A model generated the notes under the pieces. The model saw nothing but the letters and a program-made list of their open reading frames with translations. It was not told the origin of the DNA and searched no databases. A stretch of 64,000 bases of DNA from Gilvimarinus sp. 2_MG-2023. GTDB taxonomy: Bacteria > Pseudomonadota > Gammaproteobacteria > Pseudomonadales > Cellvibrionaceae. A program made the translations under genes and the position numbers. Location: contig NZ_JAUOQM010000044.1 in NCBI RefSeq assembly GCF_030547685.1, positions 93,621 through 157,620 of the forward strand, given 5' to 3'. Below are positions 37,448 through 45,931 of this stretch, one piece after another (positions within the stretch are counted from its first letter, which is position 1; every line of letters starts with the position of its first letter).

Positions 37448-38719
37448 CTAGCCAAATATACCTTTGAAAAAGAAGAAGAACAAAATAGCTAAACCGGCGC
37501 CAGCGGGTAAAGTGACCACCCACGACATAAAGATAGAGCCAACCACGCCTAAGTTGAGCGCGCCAATACCGCGGGCGAGGCCAACCCCGAGGACAGCACC
37601 TACCAAGGTGTGGGTGGTTGAAATGGGCAGGCCCGTGCCCGAGGCCAGCACCACGGTGGCAGCTGCAGCGAGCTCCGCTGCAAAACCGCGGCTGGGAGTC
37701 AGCTCGGTAATTTTTTTACCGATGGTGGCCATTACCTTAAAGCCGTAGGTAGCAAGGCCAATAACAATACCTAGGCCGCCGATTAATAGCACCCAGCTGG
37801 GCATCATGGACTTGGCCGTTACGCTGCCGGTTTTAATGACATTGATAATGGCTGCCAGCGGGCCGACAGCGTTGGCGACGTCGTTCGAGCCGTGAGCAAA
37901 AGCCATAGCACAGGCCGTAAAGATCATCAAAACGGCGAACATCTTTTCCACATTGGCAAAGCGGTTGCCGGTATCGGTTTCCTCTGGCTTGACCCGGCGC
38001 AGCATCACAATACCAATAGCGCACACAATGGCGCCCACAATCGCGGCGACCATGGCGCTTTCCACAAAGTTCAGAGAAAAACCGCTGTCTTTAAACACGT
38101 GCTTAAGCCCCTTGAGCAGGGTGACCATGGCGATTAAAAAGCCCACTGCAAACATATAAAACGGAATATAGCGCCGCGCTTGCAACATGGGATTTTCGGT
38201 ATTCAGAATAAGCTTTTGCACTGACCGGAAAATAAAGAAGGCGATGGTTCCGGCCAGCATGGGCGAGACTACCCAACTCGCTACAATCGACAGTACCTTG
38301 CCCCAGGCCACGGCCTCTGGGGAGATGCCTACCGCAGCGAAGCCGACAATGGCCCCGACAATGGAGTGGGTGGTGGATACCGGCCAGCCCAAAATGCTCG
38401 CAATAAGCAGCCAGGTGCCCGCCGCTAGCAGCGCCGAGAGCATGCCGTACACCAAAAGCTCGGGTGTGCCGGCCATAATTGCCGGGTCGACGATGCCTTT
38501 GCGGATCGTCGAAGTAACAGCCCCGCCGGCCAGATAGGCACCCAAAAATTCAAAGATCATGGCGACAACAATCGCCTGTTTTACGGTGAGGGCCTTGGAG
38601 CCTACCGATGTACCCATGGCGTTGGCAACATCGTTGGCACCTACGCCCCAAGCCATAAAGAAGCCAAATACACAAGCGAGTATCAGCAGTATTTGGCCGT
38701 ATTCCGCGATCACGGTCAT
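37448..38719 (-). CDS. PiT family inorganic phosphate transporter
   Basis: A 423-residue low-affinity phosphate:cation symporter. The duplicated PiT signatures are seen in both halves: GANDVANAMGTSVGSKAL near the N-terminus and GSNDVANAVGPLAAI near residue 270. There are about ten helices. I use the ATG at 38719, preceded by GGGGAAC; an upstream frame extension overlaps the previous gene and lacks membrane character. It lies 43 bp after the DUF47 gene. Confidence 0.94.
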   Translation of the reverse strand: MTVIAEYGQILLILACVFGFFMAWGVGANDVANAMGTSVGSKALTVKQAIVVAMIFEFLGAYLAGGAVTSTIRKGIVDPAIMAGTPELLVYGMLSALLAAGTWLLIASILGWPVSTTHSIVGAIVGFAAVGISPEAVAWGKVLSIVASWVVSPMLAGTIAFFIFRSVQKLILNTENPMLQARRYIPFYMFAVGFLIAMVTLLKGLKHVFKDSGFSLNFVESAMVAAIVGAIVCAIGIVMLRRVKPEETDTGNRFANVEKMFAVLMIFTACAMAFAHGSNDVANAVGPLAAIINVIKTGSVTAKSMMPSWVLLIGGLGIVIGLATYGFKVMATIGKKITELTPSRGFAAELAAAATVVLASGTGLPISTTHTLVGAVLGVGLARGIGALNLGVVGSIFMSWVVTLPAGAGLAILFFFFFKGIFG

Positions 38720-38762
38720 GTGGTGTTCCCCAGTGTTAATTCGATAATAGAGTTCTGATTGA

Positions 38763-39443
38763 TTAGCGGGCCAGCAATAGTTGCAGGCGGCTACCGACGG
38801 CTTGGGCCCTGTCGGCCAGCTCGCCAATCCAGTCAATGACCTGGTACAGGAACATCACATCCACTGGCGGTAAGTCAGCTTCTAGCGCAAAGAGCTTGGC
38901 GCGAATCTCTACCTGAAGGGCGTCGTTGCTGCGCTCGTACTGATCCAGCTTTTCGATCATATTTTCAACGATATCCAGCTCGCGGCCGCTAAAACCGGTT
39001 TCCAGCAGTTCGTCCAGCTCATTAATAGCCGTAAGCGCTTGCTCAGCGGTTTTTTGCGCCGAGTCGACAAACTCGACAAATTGTTGCTGTAAAGTGGCGG
39101 GAATAGACATGTGGCGGCCAAGCATAATGCCTGAGATATCCTGCGCTTTGTTGGCGATGCGATCCTGCATACTGAGCAGTTCTAAAAGATCGGAGCGGGG
39201 TACCGGTAAAAACAAGCTTTTGGGAAGGTGCAGGCGCAATTGTTTTTTCAAATCGTCAGCCTGATGCTCTATCTCCGAGATCTCCTGCTGAACGCGACGG
39301 GCGTTGTCCCAGTCGCCGTTAATCACAGCTTCAAAAAAATCCGCTAGGCGGCTGGACGCTTTCACGGCCACGCTCATGTGCTCCTGCATGGGCTTAATCG
39401 GGGATTGCCCAAACATGTTGGAAAAGGGGTTACCAAAGGCCAT
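38763..39443 (-). CDS. DUF47/TIGR00153 family PhoU-like protein
   Basis: A 226-residue all-helical protein of the DUF47 (PhoU-like) family; EIEHQADDLKKQLRLHLPKSLFLPV and SMQDRIANKAQDISGIML are typical, and the Asp/Glu positions bind metal in PhoU relatives. Such proteins are nearly always encoded next to a PiT transporter and are thought to control it. It is the first gene of the pair here. Confidence 0.92.
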   Translation of the reverse strand: MAFGNPFSNMFGQSPIKPMQEHMSVAVKASSRLADFFEAVINGDWDNARRVQQEISEIEHQADDLKKQLRLHLPKSLFLPVPRSDLLELLSMQDRIANKAQDISGIMLGRHMSIPATLQQQFVEFVDSAQKTAEQALTAINELDELLETGFSGRELDIVENMIEKLDQYERSNDALQVEIRAKLFALEADLPPVDVMFLYQVIDWIGELADRAQAVGSRLQLLLAR

Positions 39444-39603
39444 AACATTATCCTTGTGCAGAATTAGCGCGCAGTATATGAATTATCGGGCCGCAGGTCA
39501 CCCCAAAACCGCGCTCTGTTTGTCGATCCGTTCGTGACGGCTGGTGTATCCAGAGGCTACAATCGGTCATATCGCAAGACAGCTCAGGCACAAGGAGCCC
39601 GCT

Positions 39604-41379
39604 ATGTCGCAACAGGCCACCGTATCAATGGTGCTGGAATTACGCTCGGTGATCACCGATTTGGTGAGTGATGGGCGTATGAGCCAAGAGGACGCCAATG
39701 TGCTATTGGGGGCAAACCGTACGCGCAAACAGTCAACCATGCACCCATTAGCGTACATTGCCAGTCAAAATGTAGACGATGCCTTGCACCCCGGCAAGTT
39801 ACTCGACGGTGAGGCTTTAACTCACTGGATGGCTGATCGGGCGCAACTACCGGTGGTTCATATCGATCCGTTAAAGATTGATGTCTCCAAAGTTACCTCG
39901 GTGGTTTCTTACGCCTTTGCCAAGCGCCACGGTATTCTCTGTGTGGGTGTCACCCCCGACGAGGTTGAGATCGCTTGCGCACAGCCGTTTATCGAGGGTT
40001 GGGAACCGCAGGTAGAGCATGTGGCCCGGCGCCGGGTGAAAAAGGTGTTTGCCAACCCGGCGGATGTCGAGCGCTATCAAATAGAGTTCTACACGCTGGC
40101 CCGTTCGGTGTCGGGCGCGACCGGGGGTAAGAACTCGGTCGTCACCAATTTTGAGCAATTGGTAGAGCTTAAATCACTGGGCGACCCCGAGGCGGATGAT
40201 AAACATGTGGTCAATATTGTCGATTGGCTGCTGCAGTACGCTTACGATCAGCGCGCCAGTGATATTCACGTTGAGCCACGTCGTGAGGTGGGGCGAGTGC
40301 GCTTTCGTATTGACGGCGTGCTGCACGATGTCTATGAGTTTCCTGCCAGCGTGGCGATGGCCGTAGTCAGCCGTTTTAAAGTGTTGGGGCGGATGAATAT
40401 TGCCGAGAAGCGCAAACCCCAGGATGGTCGAATTAAAACGCGCCGCGCCGATGAAAGCGAAGTGGAGCTGCGCCTGTCGACATTGCCCACCGCCTTTGGT
40501 GAAAAATTGGTAATGCGGATATTTGACCCGGAAGTACTGCTGCGCAGTTTTCACGACTTGGGCCTGGTGGGCGATGACTTTAAGCGTTGGGACGGCATGC
40601 TGTCGCGCCCCAACGGGATTGTCTTAGTTACTGGCCCCACCGGTTCCGGTAAGACCACCACGCTCTATTCCTCGTTGCGCAAACTGGCAACCAGCGAGGT
40701 CAATGTCAGCACCATTGAAGACCCGATAGAAATGGTGGAGGAGAGCTTCAACCAGACTCAGGTGCACCACAAAATTGAGTTGGATTTTGCCGCGGGCATT
40801 CGCACCTTAATGCGCCAGGACCCAGATATCATTATGGTGGGCGAGATGCGTGACCTAGAGACAGCACAAATGGCCGTGCAGGCCGCGCTAACCGGCCACT
40901 TGGTGTTATCTACGCTGCATACCAATGACGCGCCGGCATCCATCGCGCGGTTGCTGGATTTGGGGATACCGGCGTATTTGATCAATGCCACTTTGCTCGG
41001 CGTTATGGCCCAGCGCCTGGTGCGAACCCTATGTCCTCACTGTAAAGAGGAAGGGGAGATCAAGCGCGAGGACTGGGAGTCGCTGGTTTCACCCTGGAAA
41101 GTAAACATTCCGGAGAAGGTCTATCGCCCGGTGGGGTGCCTTGAGTGTCGCAATACTGGCTATTTGGGCCGGCAGGGAATCTATGAGATTCTGATGCTGA
41201 GCGACACTGTGCAAGACATGATTACCGAAAAGTGCAACCTGCAAGCTTTGCGTAAGCAGGCCATGCGCGAGGGTATGCGCACCCTGCGACTGTCGGGCGC
41301 GCAGAAGATTGCCGCCGGCTTAACCACTATGGAAGAAGTGCTGCGCGTTGCCCCGCCACCAGAAAGACGTGAACGATAA
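39604..41379 (+). CDS. stand-alone GspE/PilB-like ATPase
   Basis: A 591-residue secretion-type ATPase from the ATG at 39604 (AAGGAG upstream). N-terminal T2SSE_N-like domain (residues about 55-150), then the ATPase: Walker A GPTGSGKTTTLYSSL (about 343-357), Asp box STIEDPIEM, Walker B DPDIIMVGEMRD, His box LHTND, and a zinc-binding tetracysteine (CPHC and CLEC). It is complete, but no other type II secretion or type IV pilus gene is nearby. It may serve a pilus or secretion system encoded elsewhere. Confidence 0.92.
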   Translation: MSQQATVSMVLELRSVITDLVSDGRMSQEDANVLLGANRTRKQSTMHPLAYIASQNVDDALHPGKLLDGEALTHWMADRAQLPVVHIDPLKIDVSKVTSVVSYAFAKRHGILCVGVTPDEVEIACAQPFIEGWEPQVEHVARRRVKKVFANPADVERYQIEFYTLARSVSGATGGKNSVVTNFEQLVELKSLGDPEADDKHVVNIVDWLLQYAYDQRASDIHVEPRREVGRVRFRIDGVLHDVYEFPASVAMAVVSRFKVLGRMNIAEKRKPQDGRIKTRRADESEVELRLSTLPTAFGEKLVMRIFDPEVLLRSFHDLGLVGDDFKRWDGMLSRPNGIVLVTGPTGSGKTTTLYSSLRKLATSEVNVSTIEDPIEMVEESFNQTQVHHKIELDFAAGIRTLMRQDPDIIMVGEMRDLETAQMAVQAALTGHLVLSTLHTNDAPASIARLLDLGIPAYLINATLLGVMAQRLVRTLCPHCKEEGEIKREDWESLVSPWKVNIPEKVYRPVGCLECRNTGYLGRQGIYEILMLSDTVQDMITEKCNLQALRKQAMREGMRTLRLSGAQKIAAGLTTMEEVLRVAPPPERRER

Positions 41380-41415
41380 GCGGCCCATAAGTATTCAATA
41401 AAACCCGGAGATTCG

Positions 41416-44361
41416 ATGATCGCACTACCCACTCTGCCTGAACCTCTTGCCCAAGAGGCGGAGCGTCAACTTGACGCCCTTCAGCAAGCGTTTTCTCAAG
41501 CTGAATTAGCGGCCTTGCCCCAACTCCTTGAACAGTGTAGCGGGGCACCTGAATGGGGCGCGTTTGAACGCCAGCTTCGCTTTGTTTTAGCCACCAGCGA
41601 GTTTGTCGCACAAACCTGTATTCGCCACCCGGATCTATTGGCCGATTTAATCGCCACGGGCGCGTTATTTACCGAGCAAGCTCAGTCCGTGTTAATCGAT
41701 TTGGCCGCCCAAATTGACGCGGCTGAGGACGACACCAACTTGGATCGGTTACTGCGGCGCTCTCGCAACCGAGCCATGGTGCGTATTATTTGGCGAGACT
41801 TTACCCGCTTGGCCGACACCGAACAGACGACTTCAGAGTTGTCTCGCCTAGCTGACACCTTAATCCAGGGCAGCCTGAACTGGCACTACCGGGCACTGGC
41901 AGCGCGCTTCGGTGAGCCCAAGGGGCGACATTCAGGTGATACCCAGGCCATGGTCGTGCTCGGTATGGGCAAGCTGGGGGCGCTTGAGTTGAATGTGTCC
42001 TCCGATATCGATTTGATTTTTGCCTACCCCGAGGCGGGGGAAACTAATGGCGAGCGAAAAAATTTAACCAACCAGGAATTTTTTGTTCGACTGGGGCAAA
42101 AACTTATTCAATCGCTGGACACCCAAACCGCGGATGGCTTTGTGTTTAGGGTGGATATGCGACTGCGCCCGCACGGGCAAAGCGGGGCGCTGGTACAAAA
42201 CTTTGATGCCCTGGAAGGGTATTACCAGTCTCAGGGGCGCGACTGGGAGCGCTACGCCATGATTAAGGCCCGCCCCGTGGCTTGGACGGCGGGAGGCGAG
42301 GCGGCCTGTGATGAGTTGATGAATATGCTGGCCCCCTTTACCTACCGCCAGTATGTGGACTTTGGTGCTATCGAAGCGCTGCGCGATATGAAGGGCCTGA
42401 TTAACCGGCAAGTACAGCGCAAAGGCATGGATATGGATGTAAAGCTGGGGGAAGGCGGCATCCGCGAGGTAGAGTTTGTGGTGCAGTTGTTCCAGCTTAT
42501 TCGCGGCGGGCGCGAGCTGGAGCTGCGCGAGCGCCAGGTGTGCAAATTGTTGCCCATGCTGGAGGCGCAGGGGTATCTGCCCGATGGCAGCGGTGTCGCA
42601 CTGCACCGAGCGTATCTCTTTTTACGCAATACCGAGCACGCTATACAAGGTTACCAGGATCGGCAAACTCAGTCGCTGCCGATGGACGAGCAAGGGCAGT
42701 TGCGTCTAGCCGTGGTGATGGGCTTCGCCGACTGGCCGAGCTTTTTTACTGAACTCAACGCGGTGCGCACCACGGTTAACGAAGAGTTCCAGGCCGTGAT
42801 CGCCGACCCCGATCAGGAGCAGTCGCTGGATGATGGTGAGCTGAATGAGTGGCGTGCCTTATGGGATGAGTCACTGCACGGGGCCGAGGCGATAGAATTT
42901 TTGGCTGCCCAAGGCTGCGACGATGGAAAAACGATACTGGCACTGTTGGATGGATTGAAAAACTCGCGACAGGTCATCGCGATGCAGGCCTCCAGTCGCA
43001 GTCGGTTGGATCAATTTGTGCCTAGGCTCTTAATTGGCCTTGCCGGCGAGTCAGACATAGCTTACGCCGATACGCTCAAGCGAATTTTGCCTTTTGTCGA
43101 GTCAGTGGCCCGGCGCAGCGCTTATTTAGTACTGCTGGTGGAAAACCCCACCGCGCTGGCTCAATTGGTACATTTGAGTGCGGCCAGCCCCTGGATTGCC
43201 GATCAGTTGGCCCAGCACCCGATATTACTCGATGAGTTGCTGACGCCCGAGAGCCTCTACACGCCGCCCGATAAAGACGCCTTGGTGGATGAACTCAGGC
43301 GCGAATTGCTTAGGTTTGGCTGGGACGACTTGGAAGGTCATATGGAAACCCTGCGTTACTTTCGCAGCGCCCATGCCTTGCGGGTGGCGGCGAGTGAGGT
43401 GACCGGTGCCTTACCACTGATGAAGGTGAGCGATTATTTAACAGATTTAGCTGAAGTTATCCTCGAGCATGTGCTGGCGCTGGCGTGGGAGCAAATGACC
43501 GCGCGCCACGGCTACCCGTGCACAGCTTCTGGCGAGGAGGAGCGAGAGCCGAATTTTATAGTGCTCGGTTACGGTAAGCTCGGCGGCATTGAGCTGGGAC
43601 ACGGTTCGGATTTGGACTTGGTGTTTGTGCACGACAGTGATGCATCAGGCTCTACCAGTGGTGAAAAGTCGGTCGATAACCTGACGTTCTACACCCGCTT
43701 AGGGCAGAGGATTATCCACATATTGGATACGCAAACCATGTCGGGCAAGTTGTACGATGTCGATATGCGTTTGCGGCCGTCTGGGAACTCGGGCATGTTG
43801 GTGACCTCACTCGATGCGTTTGCGAAGTATCAGCGTACCGAGGCCTGGACCTGGGAGCATCAAGCGCTGGTGCGTGCCCGCGCGGTCGCCGGCAAAACAG
43901 ACTTGGCGGACCGCTTTGCGCAGGTGCGCAGTGAGCTTTTATGTCAGCCGCGAGAAATCCAAAAGCTGCGCCAAGATGTGATCGAAATGCGCGAAAAAAT
44001 GCGCGGGCACCTCGGTAGCGGTACAGATAGTGGCAAATTTCACCTCAAGCAGGACAGTGGTGGTATCGTCGATATCGAATTTATGGTTCAATACGCCGTT
44101 TTAGCGTGGGCCCAAAAAGCGCCCTCGCTCACCCGGTACACGGACAATATCCGCATACTCGAAACCCTTGAGAGTGAAGCATTGCTGACCGATCAAGCCG
44201 TTTCGCAATTGATTGAAGCCTACAAGGCCTATCGATCCACCGGTCACCGTCTTGCGCTACAGCGCCAAGAGGCGGTATTGCAAGGTAGCGACGTTTTCGC
44301 ACAGGAGCGAGAGCAAGTTACTGGGCACTGGCGACAGTTGATGGTCGGCGCCACAAATTAA
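41416..44361 (+). CDS. glnE: glutamine synthetase adenylyltransferase/deadenylylase
   Basis: GlnE adds and removes AMP on glutamine synthetase in response to PII. The 981-residue protein has two nucleotidyltransferase domains: VLGMGKLGALELNVSSDIDL near residue 178 (deadenylylation) and VLGYGKLGGIELGHGSDLDL near residue 715 (adenylylation), with helical regulatory regions between. Lies 36 bp after the GspE-like gene; followed by ilvE, the same glnE-ilvE neighbourhood as in Pseudomonas. Confidence 0.97.
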   Translation: MIALPTLPEPLAQEAERQLDALQQAFSQAELAALPQLLEQCSGAPEWGAFERQLRFVLATSEFVAQTCIRHPDLLADLIATGALFTEQAQSVLIDLAAQIDAAEDDTNLDRLLRRSRNRAMVRIIWRDFTRLADTEQTTSELSRLADTLIQGSLNWHYRALAARFGEPKGRHSGDTQAMVVLGMGKLGALELNVSSDIDLIFAYPEAGETNGERKNLTNQEFFVRLGQKLIQSLDTQTADGFVFRVDMRLRPHGQSGALVQNFDALEGYYQSQGRDWERYAMIKARPVAWTAGGEAACDELMNMLAPFTYRQYVDFGAIEALRDMKGLINRQVQRKGMDMDVKLGEGGIREVEFVVQLFQLIRGGRELELRERQVCKLLPMLEAQGYLPDGSGVALHRAYLFLRNTEHAIQGYQDRQTQSLPMDEQGQLRLAVVMGFADWPSFFTELNAVRTTVNEEFQAVIADPDQEQSLDDGELNEWRALWDESLHGAEAIEFLAAQGCDDGKTILALLDGLKNSRQVIAMQASSRSRLDQFVPRLLIGLAGESDIAYADTLKRILPFVESVARRSAYLVLLVENPTALAQLVHLSAASPWIADQLAQHPILLDELLTPESLYTPPDKDALVDELRRELLRFGWDDLEGHMETLRYFRSAHALRVAASEVTGALPLMKVSDYLTDLAEVILEHVLALAWEQMTARHGYPCTASGEEEREPNFIVLGYGKLGGIELGHGSDLDLVFVHDSDASGSTSGEKSVDNLTFYTRLGQRIIHILDTQTMSGKLYDVDMRLRPSGNSGMLVTSLDAFAKYQRTEAWTWEHQALVRARAVAGKTDLADRFAQVRSELLCQPREIQKLRQDVIEMREKMRGHLGSGTDSGKFHLKQDSGGIVDIEFMVQYAVLAWAQKAPSLTRYTDNIRILETLESEALLTDQAVSQLIEAYKAYRSTGHRLALQRQEAVLQGSDVFAQEREQVTGHWRQLMVGATN

Positions 44362-44423
44362 TGGGCGTGCTAACGAGCATCGACCTTTCCCCGAATGATA
44401 ATTGAACTGTTTAGGAGTTGGCT

Positions 44424-45353
44424 ATGTCACTTGCCGATCGCGATGGCGTAATTTGGCTGGATGGCGAACTGGTACCTTGGCGCGATGCACGGGTGCATGT
44501 ACTGACCCACACCCTGCATTACGGCATGGGCGTGTTCGAAGGCGTGCGTGCCTATGAAACCGCAGAAGATGGCACTTGTATTTTCCGTCTGCAAGAGCAC
44601 ACCGATCGTTTGTTCCGCTCGGCGCATATCATGCGCATGAAAATGCCTTTTGCCAAAGATGTGTTAAACGAAGCGCAGAAACTGGTGGTGCGTGAAAATG
44701 GCTTGCACGAAAGCTATTTGCGTCCCATGGTATTTTACGGTTCAGAAGGCATGGGCCTGCGAGCCGATAACTTAAAAACCCACGTTATGGTTGCCGCCTG
44801 GGACTGGCCCTCGTATATGTCGCCGGAAGCGCGTGACTTGGGTATAAAAGTGCGCACCTCAAGCTATACCCGCCATCACGTGAATATATCCATGTGTAAG
44901 GCCAAGGCAAACGGCCACTACATTAATTCATTGTTAGCCCTGCAAGAAGCTTTGGATAGCGGCTGTGAAGAAGCCTTGTTGCTGGATAACGAAGGTTATG
45001 TGGCCGAAGGCAGTGGCGAAAACGTCTTTTTGATTCGCGACAAAATTATCTACACCCCAGAGCTGACCTCTTGCCTGGATGGTATTACCCGTAACACCAT
45101 CTTCAATTTGGCTGCCGAGTGTGGATACGAGGTGCGGGAAAAACGCATTACCCGCGACGAAGTCTACGTGGCCGACGAAGTTTTCTTTACCGGCACCGCA
45201 GCTGAGGTTCTGCCTATTCGCGAGCTGGATGGCCGCATGATTGGTGAAGGCAAACGCGGCCCTATGACCACCGAGTTGCAAGCGCTGTATTTCGATGCTG
45301 TTAAAGGACGTTTGCCCCAGCATAAAGATTGGTTGGCACCGGTAAAATCGTAA
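44424..45353 (+). CDS. ilvE: branched-chain amino acid aminotransferase
   Basis: A 309-residue class IV PLP enzyme making Val, Leu and Ile from their 2-oxo acids. LHYGMGVFEGVRAYE, the PLP lysine in MCKAKANGHYINS, and EGSGENVFLI are the family signatures. I start at the ATG at 44424 since AGGAG is 6 bp upstream; a TTG two codons earlier overlaps the spacer. The enzyme works downstream of ilvD, found 10 kb away on the other strand. Confidence 0.97.
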   Translation: MSLADRDGVIWLDGELVPWRDARVHVLTHTLHYGMGVFEGVRAYETAEDGTCIFRLQEHTDRLFRSAHIMRMKMPFAKDVLNEAQKLVVRENGLHESYLRPMVFYGSEGMGLRADNLKTHVMVAAWDWPSYMSPEARDLGIKVRTSSYTRHHVNISMCKAKANGHYINSLLALQEALDSGCEEALLLDNEGYVAEGSGENVFLIRDKIIYTPELTSCLDGITRNTIFNLAAECGYEVREKRITRDEVYVADEVFFTGTAAEVLPIRELDGRMIGEGKRGPMTTELQALYFDAVKGRLPQHKDWLAPVKS

Positions 45354-45668
45354 TTGGCCTGAAAAGCTTGTCAGTGTGACGTTGTAAATCTACCCCCATT
45401 GATGATGGGCGAGCACAATGGCAAGCTCTTTCGAGTCCGGTTTTCTGATATTGGGGCAGCACAGAAGCTCTTATGCTGAAAGTCTGAATTTGTGAGTCTA
45501 CACCTTAGGTGATGATGCTTAGCGGTGTATTTTTTGTGCTGCCTTGATCGGTGCAGTGGTGTAAATAACTCAACAGGGATTTTAAATTGAGTGCGCCGCA
45601 GGCGCGGTAAGTCGAGCAACTCGCTGGCATATTGGGAGATACAAATTTTAGGTTTTGGCTAACTTGAT
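45354..45668. other. gene-free stretch after ilvE
   Basis: About 315 bp with no supported gene. It may be the decayed upstream part of the hydrolase remnant that follows, but I cannot find matching protein segments. Confidence 0.4.
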
Positions 45669-45806
45669 ATGGCAGTCACTGAGCAAGGCTTACCCGTGAG
45701 TCGAGCGGATAAATTCAAAACGCCAGTCATATTCGTACATTCGCAAGATGTCATTGTTCCGCTTAGGCAGCCATTAACCCTGTACCAAGCCCTAAAAAGT
45801 TGGTAA
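45669..45806 (+). pseudogene. remnant of an alpha/beta-hydrolase (S9 peptidase-like) gene
   Basis: A 45-codon open frame reads, after about 15 residues, FKTPVIFVHSQDVIVPLRQP then LTLYQALKSW. This matches the segment around the catalytic Asp in prolyl-oligopeptidase and related alpha/beta-hydrolases (pattern KTP-h-h-h-h-H-G-x-x-D-x-x-V-P...S-x-x-L-Y-x-A-L). The Gly after His and one Asp are changed and the downstream catalytic His region is missing. I read it as a fragment of a lost gene; it could instead be a very short new ORF. Confidence 0.5.
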
Positions 45807-45879
45807 ATAAGTGCAGTGAGTGGAGTTGAAAGGCGATGATCATTATTTGCCTTAAGGTGAAACCCGCCTAAAGGCGCTT

Positions 45880-45896
45880 AACGCAATCATTGCGTT
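45880..45896. promoter_or_regulatory. inverted repeat upstream of msbA
   Basis: AACGCAA-TCA-TTGCGTT is a perfect 7-bp inverted repeat 35 bp before the msbA ATG. A further CGCAA at 45901-45905 could pair with TTGCG instead, allowing two alternative hairpins. An operator or a leader structure are both possible. Confidence 0.35.
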
Positions 45897-45931
45897 TGTG
45901 CGCAAGCATATCTAATTACTAAAAGGCTATT

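Noticed and set aside
45371-45619. 82-codon minus-strand frame after ilvE
   Set aside because: Composition is non-coding in style (His/Arg/Ser-rich, no hydrophobic core) and there is no ribosome site.
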